Source: Pseudonocardiales bacterium
GTDB taxonomy: Bacteria > Actinomycetota > Actinomycetes > Mycobacteriales > Pseudonocardiaceae
Length of the DNA stretch: 53,346 nt
Direction of reading: 5' to 3'
Assembly (NCBI GenBank): GCA_023252195.1
Contig: JAHEXI010000023.1
Location: 1 to 53,346 of the forward strand
Both the position numbers and the translations under genes were made by a program. Positions 1-7,911 of this stretch are shown one piece after another (position 1 is the stretch's first letter; the number at the start of each line of letters is the position of its first letter). The notes under the pieces are model-generated. The model worked only from the letters and a program-made list of their open reading frames with translations. It was not told the DNA's origin and did not search any database.

Positions 1-65
1 AAGACCGAGACCTCGGCCGCGTCCCGGCCGCAACCACCACCGACGAGTAAAGACCAAACCACATG

Positions 66-120
66 CAGGGGGTCAACTTTCAGATGCCGTCAGGGGGTCA
101 GTTTTGGGTTGCCGTTGACA
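66..120 (-). repeat. IS21-type terminal repeats (right end of an element lying to the left)
   Basis: Two 25-bp imperfect direct repeats lie back to back at 66-90 and 91-115. Both begin CAGGGGGTCA and end TGCCGT, and they are followed by TGACA at 116-120. Read on the minus strand the end starts TGTCAACGGC. IS21-family elements start with TG and carry multiple subterminal repeats of this kind. The transposase genes would lie left of base 61, mostly outside the window. The recombinase reading frame begins at this boundary, so the insertion may have replaced its original 5' end. That is inference. Confidence 0.6.
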
Positions 121-1942
121 ACGCCGGGTCTGCTGATCGGCGACGGTGCGCAAGCACCCACACCAAGCGTGCTCCGGCTCATCGACGAGCTCCGCGACGG
201 CGGCGCACAGAAGATCACACCTCCGTCCTGCCCTCACTGTCACCGGGTCATCCACCTACACCGACGGATTGACGGCAGTGGCTCTGTCGCAACTGCGTGG
301 CCAAGTCCCGCGCCCAGCCCTGCTCACGCTGCGGCGCAGTCCGTGAACCCGCCACCCGAGACGAGCAGGGCCGGCCGTTGTGTCCCAACTGCCTGATCAC
401 CGACCCGGCCAACCGGGAGACCTGCATCGACTGCGGTCGGCGCCGCCCGGTCAGCGTCCGCACACCCGACGGCCCGTTGTGTCAGAACTGCCGACCCTGG
501 AAGACCTTGACCTGCGACATCTGTGGCAGACACACCCATGCGTGATCTCCAAAGCCACCGGTAAGCCGTGGTGCGTGGCCTGCAAACAGCGTTGGGCCCG
601 CTGCGCGGGCTGCGGGCAGGTCCGCCCGGTCCGCAGCGGAACCCTCGACCAGCCACGGTGCTCGACCTGCACCCGCTCCGACGCCGAGTTCTGGCGCAGC
701 TGCCCGGGCTGCGGGCAACCGGGCCGGATTCATGCTGGTCGCTGCGCCCGCTGCACGGTCGACCAGCGGCTGCGTGAACTGCTCGGTGACCACAACGGAG
801 AGATCCGCCCGGAGCTGCACGTCCTCTACCAGGCCCTCGCGGCCACTGACCGGCCCACCGCGGTCACGTCTTGGCTGGACAAGAGCGCAGCACCGGCGAT
901 CCTGCGCGGTCTGGGCGCCGGCCAGCCGCTCACCCACCAGACCCTCGATGAGCTGGCCGCCGGCAAGCCGGTCGAGCACCTGCGCGCTGTCTTGGTCTCT
1001 ATCGGAACGCTGCCAGCACGCGATGAGCAGATGACCCGGCTCGAGCGTTGGATCACCCGCACGATCGCCCAACGGCCAGACCCTGACGAGCAACAACTGC
1101 TGCACCGCTACGCGGTCTGGCACCTACTTCGCCGGCTGCGCCGCCGCGTCGGTGACGCGGACACCACCCACGGTCAAGCAGTCGTCGTCCGACAGCACGT
1201 CAAAGCCGCCACCACACTGCTCGGCTGGCTCGCCGCCCATACCCTCACCCTGGCCACCGCCCGACAGGGCGACATCGAGACCTGGCTGACCAGCGAGGAT
1301 GCCGCGCACCGCCGCGAAGCCGGGGCCTTCGTGCGCTGGGCCCACCGCCAGAAGCTGACCAACCTGGACGTCGCCGCCATCGGGTGGGGTGGCCCGACCC
1401 AGATCATGGACACCGAGGCCCGCTGGGACCACGCGCGCCGCCTGCTCCACGACGACACGCTCAAACCCGAGGACCGCGTCGCGGGTCTGCTCGTTCGTCT
1501 CTACGCCCAGTGGCCCGCTGCGATCACCCGCCTCACCCTGGATCACATCGACGCAGCTGAGCACGAAGTACGGCTGCGCCTGGGTCACGAGCCCGTCGTC
1601 TTACCCGAGCCCCTCGCCGCCCTCGTCCGCCAGGTCGCCGCGACCCGGCGCGGGCACGCCGCCATCGGCGACCCAGGCACGTCGCGGTGGCTGTTCCCCG
1701 GCGGGCAACCCGGCCGACCGATCAGCTCCCACCAGCTCGGCGAGCGACTCCGCCAACTCGGGCTGCGCCCCGGGCAGGCCCGCTCCACCGCGCTGTTCCA
1801 ACTCGCCACCGACCTGCCCGCAGCGCTGCTGGCCCGCATGCTGGGCATCCACATCAGCGTCGCCGTCGCCTGGCAACGCGCCTCAGCCGGGGACTGGATG
1901 AGCTACGCAGCCGAGGTCAGCAGACGTCCAGAAAGGACATAG
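109..1942 (+). pseudogene. zinc-ribbon tyrosine-recombinase-like protein, split by two frameshifts
   Basis: Three consecutive frames join into one protein: about 109-275, about 273-545, and about 533-1942. The first two parts carry repeated CxxC zinc-ribbon pairs (CPHC, CRNC, CSRC, CPNC, CIDC, CQNC, CDIC), and the third continues the series (CVAC, CAGC, CSTC, CPGC, CARC). After about 200 residues of helical sequence comes a degenerate integrase fold ending LGIHISVAVAWQRA. The catalytic H, R and Tyr are not in canonical form, which as I recall is usual for this large partner of actinobacterial multi-recombinase elements. The frameshifts near 273 and 535 could be real decay or sequencing errors. 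The third frame alone is open from 380 to 1942 (520 codons), so automated annotation may show only that piece. Confidence 0.65.
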
Positions 1943-2033
1943 CCGGGCAGGATCTGCACGCCGTCTCCGACAACGATCCACAGACTCTCGCGGCCCCGGT
2001 CATCGGAGTGGGGGCCGCGGGCCCGCCTGGGGC

Positions 2034-2219
2034 GATGACCTGCTGCTGCCGGCAGTACCGCTCCGGCACCCATTCGGACACTTCCAATATCCGACGTCGC
2101 CAGAGCACGCCGACCCAGCCCTCAAGGAGAACGCGATCGCCCGGACCGCGCCGCTTGGCATCAAACCCGGCAGATACCGACCCTCCGACACGCTGCTCGC
2201 GTTCCTCGAAGGCCTCTGA
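2034..2219 (+). pseudogene. C-terminal remnant of a tyrosine recombinase
   Basis: The frame beginning at 2034 reads into a characteristic integrase tail, ALKENAIARTAPLGI followed by GRYRPSDTLLAFLEGL and a TGA at 2217-2219. Tails of this form (aLaRTtP...GRYrppDtLLAFLE.L) are typical of the catalytic tyrosine recombinases in actinobacterial transposon-like elements. No catalytic core lies in frame upstream, so this is a fragment. The rest of the 1943-2272 interval shows no other gene. A matching core fragment on the same strand lies at 3624-3770, on the wrong side of the group II intron for a simple insertion. Confidence 0.55.
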
Positions 2220-2272
2220 TCATGTTGAGCAGATCACCGTCGAAACCACAGGGCGCCAGGAAAATCCCGGCC

Positions 2273-2345
2273 CGCTGACCACGTCCTCAACATAATCAGC
2301 GACTGGACATACAACCCGGCGTGGACCTCTCAGCTCACCGGGCTC
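2273..2345 (-). ncRNA. group II intron domain V and candidate domain VI
   Basis: Read on the minus strand, 2345-2313 gives GAGCCCGGUGAGCU, a GAGA tetraloop, then GGUCCACGCCGGGUU. This is a 33-nt hairpin with the lower stem AGCCCGG/CCGGGUU, the catalytic-triad position and a GNRA loop, as in domain V of group II introns. It begins only 3 nt after the stop codon of the maturase frame. A second hairpin, with arms CGCTGA (2296-2301) and TCAGCG (2273-2278), follows and may be domain VI. The branch-point A and the exact 3' splice site were not resolved. Confidence 0.7.
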
Positions 2346-2348
2346 CTA

Positions 2349-3622
2349 TCATCCGGTTCGTGCTGCGGCCGCACGTTGCATGACCTCCCATCTCCAGTGT
2401 GCGAGGAGCCCCGGCCGGTCTCGTTTGATCCCGACCAGGGTCCTGGCTGCTCGTCGTGGTGCTCGCCGTAGGTGTTTGTACTTGCGGCGGGCCCACCGCA
2501 CCAGGTACCGGTCGATGTGGAAGAGCACGTTGACAGTTTCCGACGGACAGAATCGCCCGTAGTACGCCGCCCACCCGCCGGCCCTTGAGTTGATCATTCT
2601 GGCGATGTCGGCGAAGGAAAGGTCACTGCGTAGATGGAAACGCATCCCGCGGATCTGCTGCCGGATCGACGTAGCGGCCTTGCGACTGATGGCCGGAGAG
2701 AAGGTCGTGAACATCGTCTCGTCCTTCTTCTTCGCCCCGCGTGGTTTGAACGTGTATCCCAGGAAGTCGAACGTCACCTGCTCATGCGAGCCATGCCGCC
2801 CGGTCATCTTGCAGTACACGATCCTCGTTTTGGTCGGATGCAACCGCAACCCGCCACACTCAGCCAGACGCGTCGCTATGGCGTCTCGCAACCTCCGGGC
2901 CTGCTGCTGGCTCACACAGTGCACAATCACATCGTCGACGAACCTTTCGAACGGCACCTCAGGGAACTCCCGCGCCATCCACGCGTCGAACGCGTAATGC
3001 ATGAACAGATTCGCCAACAACGGTGAAATCGAGGCGCCCTGCGGACTGCCCCGATCACGACTGACCAGTGTCCCATCCGGCTGCGCCACCGGGGCGGACA
3101 GCCACCGCTGCACATACATCAGGATCCACTTGTCATCCGTGTGGTGAGCGACCGCCTTAAGAATCAGATCGTGATCGAGATTGTCGAAGAAACCTTCGAT
3201 GTCCAGGTCGAGAACCCACCCGTACTTCCAGCACCGCGCCCGGCAGGTTGCCACCGCGTCCAGCGGTGAGCGACCCGGACGGTACCCATAGGAGTCGGCG
3301 TGAAATAGCTTCTCCACCACCGGCTCCAGGTAGGCCACCGCCACCGTCGGCGCGATCCTGTCCGCCACAGTGGGCACACCCAGGACCCGCCTACCACGAC
3401 CCCCATCCTTCGGGATCTCCACCATCCGCACCGGGGACGGGAAGTAACTTCCCGACGACATCCGATTCCACAACTTGTACAGGTTGTTCGTGCCGCCCCG
3501 CGCGAACTGCTCGACCGTGACCCCGTCGATCCCCGGCGCCCCTTTCTTAGCCCTGACCTTCTCGAATGCCGCCATGACCACCTGCTTGGAGATCTCGTAC
3601 GGCTTCGAACCTGACTGACTCA
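2349..3622 (-). CDS. ltrA: group II intron reverse transcriptase/maturase (N-terminus truncated)
   Basis: This encodes an RNA-dependent DNA polymerase that also acts as splicing maturase for its own intron. The similarity starts at KPYEISKQVVMAAFEKVRAK and covers the RT core. Visible motifs are KDGGRGRRVLGVPTVADRI, the YGYRPGRSP block, DLDIEGFFDNLDH, the SPQGASISPLLANLF motif and a catalytic FVDD box (ERFVDDVIVHC, where YADD is commoner). The maturase X/thumb region follows (FDFLGYTFKPR, then GGWAAYYGRFCPS). The protein ends soon after, with no HNH endonuclease domain. No ATG, GTG or RBS lies at the proper N-terminus. The open frame continues upstream to 3962 but there it is antisense or fragmentary recombinase DNA. 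It is probably not functional as a mobile unit because the ribozyme 5' domains are missing. Confidence 0.85.
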
Positions 3623-4327
3623 GCTGGCCCCTCCCGGAAAAAACAAGGCGGCCCAGTTCGACAAGCGGATCGTGACGTTCCTGACCGCCGCGGAGGTCGA
3701 CGCCCTGATCGACGCTCCGGACCAGACCCGGTGGGAAGGCCGACGCGACCGCACCCTCATGTTGATCAACCCCTCGACCAGCGCGAAGCCGAGGAACGAC
3801 CGCAACCCGGTAGCCAGGCGTTCGGCTGCCCGGACGCTGATCTGCTGGCATTGCGACGTCATGAACCTGCTGATGTCGGCAGCGGTCAGCTCGTCGAGTC
3901 CGCGACCTGCGTGGACGGTCAAGAACAGCGTCACCACTCGCCCGTAGTTGGCGATCGTGCACGGTTCGAGGCCATGCTCCACCGTGAGGTACTCGCGGTA
4001 CCGCGCGACCAATAGCTGTTGCTCAGATCGCGGTTGTCGGACAATCGGTTCCTGGGCGACGCCCACGTCCCGCAGGTAGTCGACCATCCAAGCCAACATC
4101 TTCGGCGTGGGACGCCGCCCCGACCACCGAACAGTGCCGAGGAACCGGCTGATCAACTCCAGACTCAGTTCCTCGGCGGTAACCCCGCACTGCTGCAAGA
4201 ACCGGCTCAGTCCGCGGGCCAGCCGCATGTGCAGTTCCGCGACCCGCGGCGTGTAGCCGAGCGTCGTCAACCGTTCCGCCATCCCCGACGCCCACGGCGC
4301 CAACGGGCCGACCATCACCATCGTCAT
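3620..4327 (-). pseudogene. tyrosine recombinase, N-terminal half only
   Basis: The recognisable part is 4327-3771. The ATG at 4325-4327 has GAGGAG 7 nt upstream. It encodes a SAM-like, core-binding N-terminal domain (RYREYLTVEHGLEPCTIANY, then ERLATGLRSFLGFALVEGLI). Right after VEGLIN, at the palindrome 3761-3770, the similarity ends. From there the frame only reads the antisense of a plus-strand integrase fragment, to a stop at 3620. The catalytic domain is therefore missing. The normal partner sequence (FLTAAEVDAL...) is present but inverted, which suggests an inversion or ligation between two related recombinase genes. The protein may still be expressed, but it would have no recombinase activity. 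Confidence 0.6.
3624..3770 (+). pseudogene. tyrosine recombinase fragment (start of catalytic domain)
   Basis: This plus-strand frame reads AAQFDKRIVTFLTAAEVDAL followed by IDAPDQTRWEGRRDRTL. That is the linker and first helices of the catalytic domain of a phage-type integrase (consensus: FLT..EvdALl.APD..TW.GRRDhaLL). The similarity stops at about 3760, exactly where a 10-bp palindrome GTTGATCAAC (3761-3770) marks the junction with an oppositely oriented recombinase N-terminal half. The box I arginine and all later catalytic residues are absent here. Confidence 0.55.
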
Positions 4328-4460
4328 CGCTTCGCTCCTCTCGGAATCTCCTGAGAGGCGAAGCTTTCGCCGCGGTGCCCCCCGCGACTATGCGAACTCG
4401 ATCAGCCGACGACACCGCGCGGGAGCAGCACCAAGTCGGCCTGCCCGGTGCCCATGCCGC

Positions 4461-4706
4461 ATATTCCCGGGCGCCGCATAGGAGGCGCAGACCGATTACG
4501 AGCGGCTAGGGATGTGGACCGACCCGCCTACCGGGCGGCGGCGCACGGTGTGGACCGTTTGTGATAGTGCTGGCCTGCTCGCGGCACATGTTCGTGCGTC
4601 CGACTCTGCTAATGGATCAGGCCGAGTGGACCGCCGCACATGGAGAGACGTTCGCGTTCTCGCTGGGGCGCCCGCCCGATTGGTCCCGGATAACCTTAAG
4701 ACCGGG
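4461..4706 (+). pseudogene. istA: IstA (IS21-family transposase) remnant
   Basis: Pieces of the IstA DDE core are visible in two frames. EAQTDYERLGMWTDPPTGRR and RTVWT lie in the frame of 4482. FVIVLACSRHMFVRPTLLMD and QAEWTAAH lie in the frame of 4558. GAPARLVPDNLKTG at the end returns to the first frame. A stop at 4479-4481 and at least two frameshifts make it non-functional. IstA cuts and joins IS21 ends together with the helper ATPase IstB, which is not seen. The fragment stops within 5 bp of the neighbouring IS5-type remnant. Confidence 0.65.
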
Positions 4707-4710
4707 AGGC

Positions 4711-5000
4711 TTATTCACAGGCCGCGGAGAAGAATAGGCCGATGACGGCTTTGAGCATGCTTTGATATTTTTGTATTGGTGCACGGTCCGGCCGCCTTCC
4801 TCGCTGAGCATTCGCCATGTCTTGAGGTGTGCGATGGCGTGTTCGACGGCGGCACGGATTTTGATCAGCGCGGTGTTGAACTCGGCCTCAGTGGTGTCGA
4901 GGTCGCCCCCGGGGAATCGTTTGAACGGGACTATCTCGATGCCTTCGACACCGACGTAGCCCAAGCCGGCCGCGTTGGACATATCGGCAAGCACGGCGGT
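4711..5000 (-). pseudogene. IS5-type transposase, C-terminal remnant
   Basis: The minus-strand reading gives a DDE transposase C-terminus: GLGYVGVEGIEIVPFKRFPG, then AAVEHAIAHLKTWRMLSEEG with the conserved EHAIAHLKTW helix. A frameshift near 4790 moves the frame to APIQKYQSMLKAVIGLFFSA and a stop at 4711-4713. The upstream half with the first catalytic aspartates is not recognisable. It is a decayed fragment lying tail to tail with the IstA remnant. Confidence 0.6.
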
Positions 5001-5069
5001 CAGTCCCGAGGCCGCAGAGTTCGCGCCGGCCCGCGCCGGCGAGCTGTTGCGAAGCTGCCTCAACGTCAC

Positions 5070-5648
5070 CCGCGCTCAGCGCGACCTGAACCTGCCGGCA
5101 CCCACACCGCTGCTGTGAGGACTGGCCCACACCCTGGACTGGGTACGCACAGTGGGCTTGCACTAGGCGCTTGCGAGATCCCGATCGACAAAAAGTTGTC
5201 GATGTCGCGCCTGTGTGCCACGCTCGGAGGCGATTCCCTCCAAAGCCGGGGGGACAGCCGGTCTGCTGGCACAACCCAATATCACTGGCTGTCGCAAATT
5301 TGGCCAAAAGGGACGCAGAGACCTCGTCTCCAGCGGAGACCATAGGGCGAGCCATCGGAGAGGCGGCCGCTGGACCTGATCGGCCCGTGCCAGCTACGTG
5401 CGTAAACGCAGACAATGCGCGGGTAGGTGAGGGCTGTGTGCCTACCTGGCTCGAAACGCCGGGCAAGTGCCGTGCGCGCGTTTCCAGAGCTGCCCCGTCA
5501 GGGGCCATCCCTTCCGAGCGCAGTCTCGGATGGGACGTAGGGATCCTTGGTCCCTAGCTTGGCTAGGCTGAATACACCGCTTCGCCGGAGGTTTCCGTCC
5601 CAGGTTCTCCCCTGGAGCGCCGGCGCGGATTCGGCAAGGAGGGTTCTT
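5070..5648. other. gene-free interval with no recognised gene
   Basis: Several open frames cross this 580-base stretch, but none gives a recognisable protein and their composition does not favour one frame. The only structured element seen is the short inverted repeat at 5184-5203. The last 100 bases are the leader of the XRE regulator gene and include the possible -10 hexamer TAGGCT near 5568. The interval probably contains further decayed mobile DNA. Confidence 0.4.
5184..5203. repeat. 8-bp inverted repeat
   Basis: ATCGACAA (5184-5191) and TTGTCGAT (5196-5203) form a perfect inverted repeat around AAAG. It stands alone in a gene-free region. It could be an operator or a relic of a mobile-element end. 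Its function is unknown. Confidence 0.35.
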
Positions 5649-6899
5649 GTGGACGCTGAGGAAGCGTCGGCGATCGGTGCGCGTGCTCGCAAGATCCGAC
5701 GTCGGCGAGGGTTGAGTCTGGACGTCACGGCGGGGCTGGCCGGGATTGGCAAGCAGTACCTGTCGATGCTGGAGCTTGGCCAGCGCGGGTTCAATCGGCG
5801 CGGCCTGATCGAGGACCTCGCCGAGGCGTTGGGCTGCTCGGTTGCTGACCTGACCGGGCAGCCGTACCTGGCAGTGGATCGGCAGAGCGCGGACACCGCT
5901 GCGACCATTCCCGGGGTCAGCGCCGCACTGCACGACACCACCCTCGACGACATACCCGACGTTCCGGCACGGCCGCTGCCGGACCTGCTGCTGGCGACCT
6001 CGCACGCCAATGCGTACGCCGATGACGCCCGCTACGCGATGGCTGGTCGGGGCATGGGTGCGCTGCTCACCGAGTTACACGTGCACGCGGTGACCGGGGA
6101 CTCGCGGGACCGTCAGGTAGCGCTGGTGGCGCTCGCGGAGGCGTGCATGGTGGCCTACTGCCTGGCTCTGCGGATCGGGCATGGCGACCTGGCGGTGGTC
6201 GCGGCGCGCCGTGGTTTCGACGCTGCGGTTCGCACCGAGCGCCCCGATCTAGCCGGGATGCTGGCGATGAGCCGCACAGTCGCGCTGATGCGTGCTGGTG
6301 CCCGGCACCGCGCTGCCACCATGTGTGCGGGTGTGCTCAGTGAGATCTCGGCCCTGCCCGGCCCAACATCGGATGACACCACCGTCGCTGAGGCGTGCGG
6401 GACCCTGCATCTGACGTCGGCTCTGGTCGCCGCCCGCGACGGTCGCGATGGTGACGTCGCCACCCACCTCGCGGAAGCCCGGTCGCTTGCCGCGCACACC
6501 GGGGAACGCAATCACCTGCGCTACCACTTCGGACCGACAAACGTGGCCGGGTGGGAGCTGTCCATCGCAGCAGAGAAGGGGGGTGGCCCGGACGCGGCCG
6601 AGCGCTTCGCCACCACGGCGCCCGACCTGTCGGTACTCGGTAGCAAGTGCCGCGAGGGGTACGTGCGTTTCGCGCTAGCCCGCTGCTGGGCCCAGGCCGA
6701 GGGAGCGCGCGATAGTGAGGCGCTGCGCGCTCTGGACACCGCCGACCGTTTAGCGCCGGTCGTCGTCCGCAACGACCCGATAGCCCGCGACCTGGTGATC
6801 ACCCTGGACCGCCGTGCCCGGCACCGAGTGTGGGAGCTGGACAGCTTGCGTAATCGCTTCGGTATCGGTGGCCAGGGTCCACGGAGTGTGGACAACTAG
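5649..6899 (+). CDS. XRE-family transcriptional regulator with TPR-like C-terminal region
   Basis: A 416-residue protein. Residues about 8-65 form a helix-turn-helix (ARKIRRRRGLSLDVTAGLAG, then KQYLSMLELGQRGFNRRGLI). The remaining 330 residues are Ala/Leu/Arg-rich helical repeats like the TPR region of actinobacterial XRE regulators. The GTG at 5649 is chosen because AAGGAGGG lies 6 nt upstream; the frame is open to 5547, but that extension lacks similarity. Regulators of this class are often paired with DUF397 proteins, as in the whiJ-type gene sets of Streptomyces, and a DUF397 gene lies 0.7 kb downstream on the same strand. It probably controls itself and that small-gene string; the target DNA is not known. 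Confidence 0.85.
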   Translation: MDAEEASAIGARARKIRRRRGLSLDVTAGLAGIGKQYLSMLELGQRGFNRRGLIEDLAEALGCSVADLTGQPYLAVDRQSADTAATIPGVSAALHDTTLDDIPDVPARPLPDLLLATSHANAYADDARYAMAGRGMGALLTELHVHAVTGDSRDRQVALVALAEACMVAYCLALRIGHGDLAVVAARRGFDAAVRTERPDLAGMLAMSRTVALMRAGARHRAATMCAGVLSEISALPGPTSDDTTVAEACGTLHLTSALVAARDGRDGDVATHLAEARSLAAHTGERNHLRYHFGPTNVAGWELSIAAEKGGGPDAAERFATTAPDLSVLGSKCREGYVRFALARCWAQAEGARDSEALRALDTADRLAPVVVRNDPIARDLVITLDRRARHRVWELDSLRNRFGIGGQGPRSVDN

Positions 6900-6926
6900 G
6901 GTCGATCTTCACCCATCGTCTGCGGG

Positions 6927-7157
6927 GTGAACGCACCTGAGCAGCCGCCGGAGACGGACAATCGCTCCCACAACCGACGCGTCATCCATGCCACCTGCTC
7001 GACGCACGGGGGTGGGGCCGGGTTCACCAACCTGGTGGTCAGCAAGCGTGGCGGCCACGTCGAGCTGAACCCGCACGCTGGCGGCTCGTGCGTGCTCATC
7101 TTGGCTGAGGATGAGGCGATCGCGCTGCGCGATACGTTGATCGAGTGGCTCGGATGA
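6927..7157 (+). CDS. small hypothetical protein
   Basis: 76 codons from a GTG at 6927. The C-terminal half (HVELNPHAGGSCVLILAEDE, then AIALRDTLIEWLG) has the amphipathic pattern of small actinobacterial proteins found beside XRE and DUF397 genes. I recognise no catalytic motif. Its stop overlaps the ATG of the next gene (ATGA at 7154-7157), a sign of translational coupling. It lies 27 bp after the XRE regulator and may be co-transcribed with it. Confidence 0.6.
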   Translation: MNAPEQPPETDNRSHNRRVIHATCSTHGGGAGFTNLVVSKRGGHVELNPHAGGSCVLILAEDEAIALRDTLIEWLG

Positions 7158-7381
7158 GCCCGGCCATGAAATCGGGATTGAGCCCACTAGCCTGGCGCAA
7201 TCACGCCGTCGACGAGCGGGCGAACCATCCATCTGGCATGTACCGCGCCCAGTGCGGCCACCTCCTGATGAGGGTCACCTACCTGTTCGAGGAGCTTACC
7301 GGCAAGTCGTGCGAGGGCTGCGCCGCCGCCCGGTCCGCTGGTGGCAACCTCTGGCGGGCACTCCAGGGCGAGCTCAGATGA
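7154..7381 (+). CDS. small Cys-containing hypothetical protein
   Basis: 75 codons. The ATG at 7154 overlaps the previous stop (ATGA); an earlier in-frame start at 7145 is possible but less likely. The protein has YRAQCGHLL and SCEGCAA segments with three cysteines and a histidine, compatible with a small zinc site. Function unknown. Its stop overlaps the start of the next gene by the same ATGA arrangement (7378-7381), so the three small genes look like one coupled unit. Confidence 0.6.
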   Translation: MSPAMKSGLSPLAWRNHAVDERANHPSGMYRAQCGHLLMRVTYLFEELTGKSCEGCAAARSAGGNLWRALQGELR

Positions 7382-7578
7382 AAGGCGATCCTTTTGTCGC
7401 CGCTTACCGCAAGCTCAAAGAATTCGTCATGGAAGGCCACACCCAAGAGGAGGTTACCGAATTCGCGCGGCAACTGAACCGTGAACTGCCGCAAGACAAC
7501 GACATCGCGACAGCCATGGTGAAAATACGTGTGATCGGGCACGTCATCAGCGATCTGAATGGAGAAACACATGAGTAA
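7378..7578 (+). CDS. small hypothetical protein
   Basis: 66 codons from the ATG at 7378, overlapping the previous TGA. It is highly charged and helical (YRKLKEFVMEGHTQEEVTEF, then ARQLNRELPQDNDIATAMVK). No family is recognised. It overlaps the DUF397 start at 7571 by 8 bp, continuing the coupled chain. It may be a partner or regulator of the XRE/DUF397 pair, but that rests on position only. Confidence 0.55.
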   Translation: MKGDPFVAAYRKLKEFVMEGHTQEEVTEFARQLNRELPQDNDIATAMVKIRVIGHVISDLNGETHE

Positions 7579-7858
7579 GACGGAACTGTACGCACGTGAC
7601 ATCAGCGGCGCGGTGTGGCGCAAGAGTGGCCGTAGCGACATGAACGAGAACGAGTGCGTCGAGGTCACATTCCTCGATGATGGGGCCGTGGCTCTACGTG
7701 ATTCGACCTCACGCAGCCGACCGGAACTACGGTTCACCAGCAGGGAATGGTCGACGTTCACCGCTGGTTCAACACGGTGGATTCGACAGCTAAACCGATC
7801 TGTGAGTGTCGGTCGGCTGATGACGAGAACAAAAAAACACGACCCCGCAGGGGCATGA
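7571..7858 (+). CDS. DUF397 domain protein with aberrant C-terminal extension
   Basis: The ATG at 7571 (MSKTELYARDISG) gives 95 residues. Residues about 12-62 match DUF397: VWRKSGRSDMNENECVEV, LDDGAVALRDSTSRS, then FTSREWSTFTAG. DUF397 proteins are small acidic partners of XRE/Scr1-type regulators and some behave as toxin or anti-regulator components. The family usually ends just after FTAG.R.GEFD, as the second copy at 24572 does. Here the sequence runs on for about 33 basic residues (RWIRQLNRSVSVGRL...), which looks like read-through after loss of the normal end. Confidence 0.75.
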   Translation: MSKTELYARDISGAVWRKSGRSDMNENECVEVTFLDDGAVALRDSTSRSRPELRFTSREWSTFTAGSTRWIRQLNRSVSVGRLMTRTKKHDPAGA

Positions 7859-7911
7859 CCGGCCCGAAACTGGCCGCCGCGCCCGTCGCCGTCTTTGCGT
7901 AGCGTGGAGCC

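Larger units (their letters stand above)
2273..3622 (-). mobile_element. group II intron, 5'-truncated
   Basis: The 3' part of a group II intron is present on the minus strand: a reverse transcriptase/maturase frame, then domain V and a candidate domain VI. The several hundred bases of ribozyme domains I-III that should precede the reverse transcriptase are absent. Instead the frame abuts recombinase fragments at about 3620-3640. Group II introns insert by target-primed reverse transcription starting at their 3' end, so loss of the 5' end is the expected product of incomplete cDNA synthesis. Such a copy should be unable to splice. The 5' boundary is an estimate and could vary by tens of bases. 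Confidence 0.7.

Noticed and set aside
3672-3947. Possible separate small gene starting VTFLTAAEVDAL
   Set aside because: Only the first 30 codons are integrase-like; after the palindrome at 3761 it is merely antisense to the minus-strand recombinase.
5171-5557. 128-codon plus-strand open frame in the gene-free stretch
   Set aside because: No RBS, no recognisable family and poor codon pattern; kept only as a gap description.
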